This document shows, piece by piece, positions 57,201 to 64,000 of a stretch of DNA of 64,000 nt. A model generated the notes under the pieces. It was given only the letters and a program-made list of their open reading frames with translations, searched no databases and had not been told where the DNA came from. Every line of letters starts with the position of its first letter. The first letter of the stretch is position 1. The stretch is taken from the NCBI RefSeq assembly GCF_019097595.1, contig NC_080723.1:12438511-12502510 (forward strand), in the 5' to 3' direction. Both the position numbers and the translations under genes were made by a program. This DNA is from Hemibagrus wyckioides (taxonomy: Eukaryota > Chordata > Actinopteri > Siluriformes > Bagridae).

Positions 57201-59521
57201 GCTACTCTTTGTGATGTCTTGACAATGTTCTTATGATGTAAGCTCTGAGCATTTTTTTTTCCTGTAGCCTTTATTGTATTTAGAATTATGTGTTTATGTA
57301 GCTGACTACCTTATTATTCTCTAGTTTCCAGCCTAGCTAGTTAGCATATTACTAATAATCTAGCTGGAAACAAATAACTACACAAACCTGGCCATAAAAC
57401 AAACCCAGCTATAAAAACAAGTAATTAGTAAGCCACCAGAGCACAGTATAGTTCAGTACAAGAGAATCTATCCTTATTATGGTAAGACGTTGCATTACAA
57501 ACAGACCTAAACACTAAAATCGCAATGCAAGTATAAAATATATACAGCCATGTTCTTTTCAAATGTATATATAAGAATGTATTGGCAAATGTATTTACAC
57601 AGAGCCTTGCAAATGTCTTCTAGGCTGCTATGTTTTTTTTATTTAATATCCTTTCTTTTCTTTTTTTTTTACATCATTTTTACAGCATAGTGCCCTCCAT
57701 TCCAGGAAAATAATAAGGAGAAAGCTTTATGGGTAAGTGAAGACCAGTTCTAATGAAAGGGTGCTGAGATACTGCTGAATAAATCCCCTGATGGTGTAAC
57801 TATCCAGCAACTAACCATGAGGGCAGGTCTTAGCAGGTGTCTTTCTCCATTGCACACATGTCAAAGATTATTGATGAACTCCTCTGTGAGCCATTGCCCT
57901 TCTGATATTCTGGATCATTTATTTGGTTATTTTTGTTCATGTGAAACACCCCTGAACTCACTAATTCTGCCTGCATATGTATGTGTGTTTATCAGTGCTG
58001 TCACCATTTACTGTTTATCCACGGGTGTATTCCTAAGCAACAGGAATCCATGCAGTATTCAGAGAGGGGAAAGGAGATTTCATGTTGTGATGAACTGCCT
58101 GGGAAGTGATCCCATTATTCCCAACCCTGTGCTTGGCAAGCTCTGTAAAAGACATAAACTCCTGATGTCTAATCCTGTTAGTGGCAGAGCCTCAACACCA
58201 CTTACTGCTTCTTTGGCACAGTGACAAAATCAATGAAAAAATACATGTGTTTATGTAATACACTATTACATACACATAAACACCGTAATTAGTTATAACA
58301 GTATAATAGCAGCTCACAACTAAAGGCAAGAAATATAACCAGAAGCAATCTTTGATTTGAAGAAAAAAAAATCTTTTGTTGGCAATTTTACAGCAGATGA
58401 AATTAAATGTATCATGCTTCCCAGCTACTCTTGGCAGAGGGCAGAGAATGATTCTGAGATGTTCACTGGGTGAAGACTGATTGGCTTGTCAGCATGGGGG
58501 ATTTGACAAGTTGATGTTTGGCAGATTTCTGTCACCACTGGGATTAGATACCATACCTTTGGGAGAACAGAGCAAGTGCTGATGTGCATAGAGGACAGGT
58601 GGAGTGTCGAGGAAATCTGTGCCAACCATCGCAAACCTGCTGAGACTGCTGTTACAGGGGTCTAGCATTAGATAAGTATATGCATATGCTAAAGAAATGA
58701 GCCTCATAAAGTGTTAGATAAATTATCTGTGGATTCCATTAACTGTCTCTTTTGTGTAGGAAATGTTTTAATGGGAATGTGAAAATGTAACATTCAATAT
58801 CCACCCAAGGAACATAGAACAGGGTCTTTCAATGGCATTAATTACATTCAAACTGTATAATGCAATCCACAAATCAAAATTTCTAATTTAAAAGCTAGTA
58901 ATAGCTGTTTGCATGTGGTAGGCATAAGGAAAAGTAACACATATTTTCTATTTCTCTAGGAAACAGATTTATCTGTTTCTCAAATCTCGAAAACATCTAT
59001 AATCTTTTGAATATGCAGCTGGATGTGGAAGTACAGTCTTTCCACTGGAAAAAATCATATTTCTGTTTAAATTATCAGCAAGATCTTGTTGTTTATTGGT
59101 GAATCAGAAGTCATTGTTAAAACTAATCTAATTTCTTGCTTGTCGAGGGAGTTTAGAACCATGGCTATTTTGTGTTTTGGGTGAGAGGTCATGGAAGGTA
59201 GAGCTCACGAGATTTGGTGTCTAGGATAATCATCTAGGATATTTTCTACCACTAATCATACAGTGTATTAATTACAGTTTGGTGACTATTAAAATTCATT
59301 TTGCAACACGATAACTTGTTGCAGTGTTTGTTGTGTGTACAACAGATGATTTGGCCAAATGAATGCAACAGTGCCCTTCCTCATGTTACCTCTGTTGTGC
59401 CAATTTGTTATCTTTCACTGAACATCTGTGTACCTGTTTGATCAGAATCTCTCCCTCCAAACTCCCACTTCCTTTCCTCTGTACACTCCACACAGTCAAT
59501 AATGATTCCACCTACCATGTG

Positions 59522-59528
<7 letters not shown>
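57201..59528. other. Unique DNA, possible conserved non-coding block
   Basis: No gene is recognised. The plus-strand frame at 57817-58224 (135 codons) is the longest without an explanation, but it has no known motif and no supporting splice context. About 58350-58900 is repeat-free and of mixed composition. Confidence 0.42.

Positions 59529-59591
<63 letters not shown>
59529..59591. repeat. (TA)n microsatellite, left flank of Tc1 copy 2
   Basis: An uninterrupted TA run immediately outside the left TIR of the transposon. Confidence 0.95.
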
Positions 59592-59593
<2 letters not shown>

Positions 59594-59596
<3 letters not shown>

Positions 59597-60596
59597 TATA
59601 TTGCCAAAAGTATTCGCTCGTCTGCCTTGACTCACATATGAACTTAAGTGACATCCCATTCCTAATCCATAGGGTTCAATATGACGTCGGTCCACCCTTT
59701 GCAGCTATAACAGCTTCAACTCTTGTGGGAAGGCTGTCCACAAGGTTTAGGAGTGTGTTTATGGGAATTTTTGACCATTCTTCCAGAAGTGCATTTGTGA
59801 GGTCACACACTGATGTTGGACGAGAAGGCCTGGCTCTCAGTCTCCGCTCTATTTCATCCCAAAGGTGTTCTATCGGGTTGAGGTCAGGACTCTGTGCAGG
59901 CCAGTCAAGTTCATCCACACCAGACTCTGTCATCCATGTCTTTATGGACCTTGCTTTGTGCACTGGTGCACAGTCATGTTGGAAGAGGAAGCGGCCAGCT
60001 CCAAACTGTTCCCACAAAGTTGGGAGCATGGAATTGTCCAAAATGTATTGGTATGCTGAAGCATTCAGAGTTCCTTTCACTGGAACTAAGGGGCCAAGCC
60101 CAGCTCCTGAAAAACAACCCCACACCATAATCCCCCCTCCACCAAACTTTACACTTGGCACAATGCAGTCAGACAAGTACCGTTCTCCTGGCAACCGCCA
60201 AACCCAGACTCGTCCATCAGCTCTCTGCACACTGTTCTTGAGCTAATCTGAAGGCCACATGAAGTTTGGAGGTCTGTAGCGATTGACTCTGCAGAAAGTT
60301 GGCGACCTCTTCGCACTATGCGCCTCAGCATCCGCTGACCCCTGAGGCTGAGTTGCTGTCGTTCCCAAACACTTCCACGTTCTTATAATACAGCTGACAG
60401 TTGACTGTGGAATATTTAGGAGCGAGGAAATTTCATGACTGGATTTGTTGCACAGGTGGCATCCTATCACAGTTCCACGCTGGAATTCACTGAGCTCTGC
60501 CTAGGTGCTGGATTTTATACACCTGTGGCCATGGAAGTGATTGGAACACCTGATTCTGATTATTTGGATGGGTGAGCGAATACTTTTGGCAATATA

Positions 60597-60599
<3 letters not shown>
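59594..60599 (-). mobile_element. Tc1-like DNA transposon, copy 2 (three internal deletions)
   Basis: Same family as 3701-4922, nearly identical outside deletions. TIRs start CACTATATTGCCAAAAG at both ends and match over most of 29 bp (the left has CTCGTCTG where copy 1 has CTCACCTG). Compared with copy 1 it lacks about 166 bp (equivalent to 4328-4493), about 30 bp near the N-terminal linker (after 60340) and about 47 bp around the start codon (near 60497), but keeps the 26 bp that copy 1 lost. It too lies in a (TA)n tract. It cannot make transposase, but its ends could be recognised in trans (inference). Confidence 0.93.
59676..60490 (-). pseudogene. Tc1-like transposase, lacking start and first catalytic Asp
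   Basis: The C-terminal frame from 60230 reads [18 protein letters not shown] onward to the stop at 59676. It keeps [11 protein letters not shown] and [20 protein letters not shown], so catalytic residues two and three are intact. The WSDESRF block with residue one is deleted. Upstream, [20 protein letters not shown] and then [14 protein letters not shown] are in another frame, and SLLNIPQSTVSCIIRTW in a third. The ATG of the family start is gone. Confidence 0.92.

Positions 60600-60676
<77 letters not shown>
60600..60676. repeat. (TA)n microsatellite, right flank of Tc1 copy 2
   Basis: An uninterrupted TA run immediately outside the right TIR, ending 4 bp before the left arm of the inverted repeat at 60680. 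Confidence 0.95.
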
Positions 60677-60679
<3 letters not shown>

Positions 60680-60843
60680 TACAAAGATTCAGTTTGCTCT
60701 ATCTGCTCTAGCTCCTAGAGCTCCTATATATACACACACACATGCATATGCATCATATGCATATGCAATATGTGTGGCTACAACCCACATACAGCTGTGC
60801 ACTGCCAGGAGCTAGAGCAAATAGAGCAAACTGAATCTTTGTA
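60680..60843. repeat. 37-bp inverted repeat with internal palindrome
   Basis: The arm 60680-60716 (TACAAAGATTCAGTTTGCTC, then TATCTGCTCTAGCTCCT) and the arm 60807-60843 are reverse complements with one mismatch. The 90-bp loop itself holds a palindromic stretch GCATATGCATCATATGCATA (about 60745-60765). It could be a foldback/MITE element or a hairpin RNA source. No protein is encoded. Confidence 0.9.
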
Positions 60844-62055
60844 TTGATTTGTATTGGTTTATGTGACATTCACAAAGCAAACAGGTAGCAAATGTGAGTA
60901 ATAATTATTATTTACAAAATTAAACTGCAAAACAAGAGCTTAATATTATGTGCACCAAATGGGCAAATATCAGGCAAAAACATAAGCCTGTTTGTTATAC
61001 CCAAGGTAATTATAAGTTGCTGATTGGAATAAAAAGATTTGTGTTGGATATGTTCTCTTATAATTTTTCATTTTTAATTTTATATTATTAATAGTGTGGC
61101 ACTTTTGTTAATGTTAAAATGAACAATGATTAGCATCCTCTTGGACTAGAAACACCCACACATAACTCTCATAGCGTTTAATAAAAAGCGAAGGGTGTAA
61201 TAAATTTTACAGAAAATAACACAGATTATGTACAAAATCAGCAAACACAAAGAGTTTGCAGAAACAATAGAACAATAGCAATAGAAAGCTGTACAACAAG
61301 TAAACATGCATGCAAATGTGAGCTGTTATAACAGTGTAAAATAGGCATACATTGTTATATAGGCACTGAAGATAGTGGTAAAGAATGGCGGACTTGCTAG
61401 ACAATCAGGCCAACTATGGGGGCTAAGTGTGCACACTTTTCAGATCACACTGAAGGTCCAGATGTTTTGCATATGTATCAGTCTAACAACAGTACAACAT
61501 ACTGACTGAGATTGACAGAAAAAGCATCCAGAGTAATAAATTACTAAGGAGTTGATGAAATATATACTGGTACTGTGGAAGTCCATGGAAATCAAAGGCT
61601 CATATTAAAGATGGATGTAATCAGCTCATGTCTACAATGGTGAATTTCTGCCACCTCTTCTGGTTTAGAGGTTACTGATTGGTTAGTTTTGGGTTTTGCG
61701 CCTTCATGCATATTGAGAGCACATTTATAAGATGACCTGAACATAAAAATAAGGCATTGTGTATGTTCATAGAATTTGCTTCCATCTTTTAAGCATGTCT
61801 TTACCATGCATTTGACACAGCAGAATGGGGATTTACCACAATAAAATGTGTAAAATGAGCACAGGTTTTAATAAATAATTTAAACGAGGAAGATTTCTAC
61901 ACCGAAAGCAGTAACCAAGGATTCTTAAAGTAGAAATTTGACAGGAAAAAAAAGACTATTCTGACTAGTTTTTCATTAAAAGTCATTGGGCAATATGAAA
62001 CATACCTATGCAGGATTGAGTGAATAAATACATGTACATGTACATCTATCCCATC
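60844..62055. other. Unique AT-rich DNA
   Basis: No gene or confident repeat is recognised. Confidence 0.45.
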
Positions 62056-62059
62056 TGTT

Positions 62060-62290
62060 CCTATGCATAATTTGTTATCCACCATCTACTCTGTTCATCG
62101 ATGGAAAGGGACCACCACAGACCCACAACTGACCAGCTGTTACTTGTGGATCATTCACAGCAGTGATACTTACATAGCAATGGCATCTTACTGGACAGCT
62201 TTTTGTGCACAATCTCTGCTAGTCTCTGTTAAAATTGCTAGGTGATGACTATAGAACTGCAACAGATGGGCTATAGTTACAAATGTATAC
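62060..62290 (+). repeat. Diverged dispersed fish repeat
   Basis: CTGTTCATCGATGGAAAGGG, ACCACCACAGACCCACAAC, TTGTGGATCATTCACAGCAG, TGATACTTACATAGCAATGG and GCAACAGATGGGCTATAG follow the order of a common teleost repeat recognised by its GGTGGATCATTCTCAGCAC-type core. The middle appears deleted. The class is not assigned. Confidence 0.5.
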
Positions 62291-64000
62291 CTAGGGTGCA
62301 ACACAGTATGCACTATCCATATCTGCATCTGTTTACTATTCCAAATATTTGTATCTGTATTCAGAATAAAACCTGAAATGGCTGGTCAGAGTAAAACCCA
62401 AAGGGTCCATATATTAATAAAATATGAAACATACCCATTGGAGAAATATATAGAATAGAAATATCAGCAGTGTCAGCAGGGTCTGTAAATTCTCCTCACT
62501 CAAGAGTTCATAATTGGTCTCTGCTAGTGATGTGCGTGGGATTGTTTTTAATCCAGTCATGCAGATATTATTTTTGTTTGTACCTGCCCATGATATTTGT
62601 TACAAATCTTTAGTTATGCTTCCCAAGATGCACACAAAATAGTAGCCTAATAAAAACCACCACAACCTGGAGCAGGTAGTTATTATGGCCATTGCATGGT
62701 TATGTTTACTAGTGTAGTTTTTATATGTGCCTCATATCTGAGAGTTCACTTGTGCTCACATGAAAGTAGAATGCTTCTGAACTTTTCTGGCAGGCTTTAA
62801 TAAATAACTATTTCGTTAAAAAAAAGACATGAACTTGTCTGCATATACTGTGCACCCAACAGGCAAGTTTACCCTCATTTTTAGTAATGATGTCTTCTGA
62901 TAGCTAGTATGTAATCGGCACCGACATATTCACCATGTTCATGTTGTCAGATTAAAAAAAAAAAGTCATTATGAAGCTGAACACAACTTAGATCTAGTCT
63001 ACTGGCAGACATTGTGTGGCAAGTATTTTTTTCCTGTAGGCATTATGTCATTTACAGACAGAAAACCATGATTGATGCCAGGAGTGGAGAAACTTGGGAT
63101 ATGATTGCTAAACAAAGCCATCTGGGGGCTGGCAAATCAGAAGGTGTATGCTCAACTCTTGGCCATGGAGTAGTGATTTCAAAATTGACGGATGCACCAT
63201 CACAAAGCATTAGTGATCTACATACCAAGCAGAAGAGAAGTGTCTAGGATCTTAATTCAATGGTGAAAACCAAGACAGTTGTCAAAACTTGTCGTTGTAT
63301 AGGACACAAGCCTTGAGTGGATTAAGCAGAATTCCTTAAAGCGAAGGAAAAATTATGAATTTATAAATGGTGCTTCAGAAAATGGAATCCTTAAACAAAT
63401 ATTATAAGAGTCTATAGAGATGTTGCTTAACCTAATTGTGGAAAACCTCTTCCACATATTAGCATAGAATAGACCTTGTAAATCAATGAGAGATGTGTAA
63501 GGGCAAGGGGAAACACAGAAATGTGGAATACGTAATATAATGCAAGATAAATTGCTTAGTTATTTTCAATCTGGGCTACCACTGCAATGATAAGGAAACA
63601 AGGACACTTACTAGGGCATTGGATTTTGAGATAACACTGTATGTGTACAGTATTAATTTTTGTTAACATTGCATAACAAGCTTGAGATCAACATAATTTC
63701 CCAAGTGTGGGAGTGAAACAACAGCAGTACTGTATATTTTTCATAAAGGAAATTAAATGCTTCATAAACATTAAATATTGAATGAGAAAAGCTGAGCAGT
63801 GGCAACATTAATGTCTGGTAGATGCCATGTTTTTTATTACAGACATTTTGTTAAAATGAAAAGAAACAAGGTACTTAGAGCCTGCACTGTATGTGCTGTA
63901 GTATAGAGTATGATGTACTTTGGTCTGATGGGTGAACACAGTACAAGGAGTATAACTGATGGAATTCTTCACAATCTTCACATAAAAAAAGTCAGGACTT
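62291..64000. other. Unique AT-rich DNA, no gene seen
   Basis: No coding or transposon signal is recognised. The plus-strand frame at 63014-63247 has no known motif. Confidence 0.45.

Noticed and set aside
57817..58224. 135-codon plus-strand open frame
   Set aside because: No known domain, Cys/Ser-rich chance-like composition and no partner exons. Plain open length is not enough in 64 kb of six-frame sequence.
1..64000. A novel defence, toxin or operon-like system
   Set aside because: The window is vertebrate-type non-coding DNA. No clustered unknown genes, promoters driving several frames or conserved gene pairs are visible.

Overview
The window reads as intergenic or intronic nuclear DNA of a ray-finned fish, AT-rich and repeat-laden. 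The evidence is the repeat content. It holds several Tc1-like lineages of the kinds common in teleosts, a piggyBac-like element, a DIRS tyrosine-recombinase relic, L2/Rex-type and L1-like LINE fragments, a Rex3/RTE-like 3' end, tRNA-derived SINEs and long (TA)n, (GATA)n, (GAAA)n and (ATATG)n arrays. An ostariophysan or catfish-like genome is possible from the element mix, but that is inference. I found no believable host protein-coding gene and no tRNA, rRNA or CRISPR locus. Every long open frame with a recognisable product belongs to a decayed transposable element.

Layout. 0-3.6 kb is featureless. 3.7-5.0 kb is a near-complete Tc1-like element in a (TA)n tract. 5.5-7.2 kb holds two older Tc1 relics around a SINE remnant. 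8.9-10.5 kb has a LINE C-terminal fragment, a terminal-inverted-repeat (TIR) element and a retroposon tail. 12.0-15.1 kb is a cluster: Tc1 relic, DIRS recombinase relic, then a piggyBac-like element whose ends and TTAA target sites are visible. 15.1-19.6 kb is mostly unique. 19.6-20.4 kb is another Tc1 lineage. 22.7-28.3 kb is retroposon-rich. 32.2-35.1 kb has a V-SINE-like copy, a TIR element nested in another repeat, and a tRNA-Gly-headed SINE with a target-site duplication. 37.0-38.2 kb is quiet and repeat-poor. 38.3-46.9 kb mixes microsatellites, three LINE relics and a Tc1 relic. 50.0-51.6 kb is a Tc1 element carrying a nested LINE 3' end and an internal microsatellite. 53.7-55.5 kb has LINE ends. 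59.5-60.9 kb is a second copy of the first Tc1 family, again inside (TA)n, next to a 37-bp inverted repeat. The rest is unique AT-rich DNA with one more diverged repeat at 62.1-62.3 kb.

The parts do not form an operon or pathway. They are layers of transposition. The youngest is the Tc1 family at 3.7 and 59.6 kb, with perfect 29-bp TIRs in the first copy and few substitutions between copies. The other Tc1 lineages, piggyBac, DIRS and LINE relics are older, with frameshifts, stops and lost catalytic residues. Family assignments come from recognising conserved protein and DNA signatures by eye. No database search was run.
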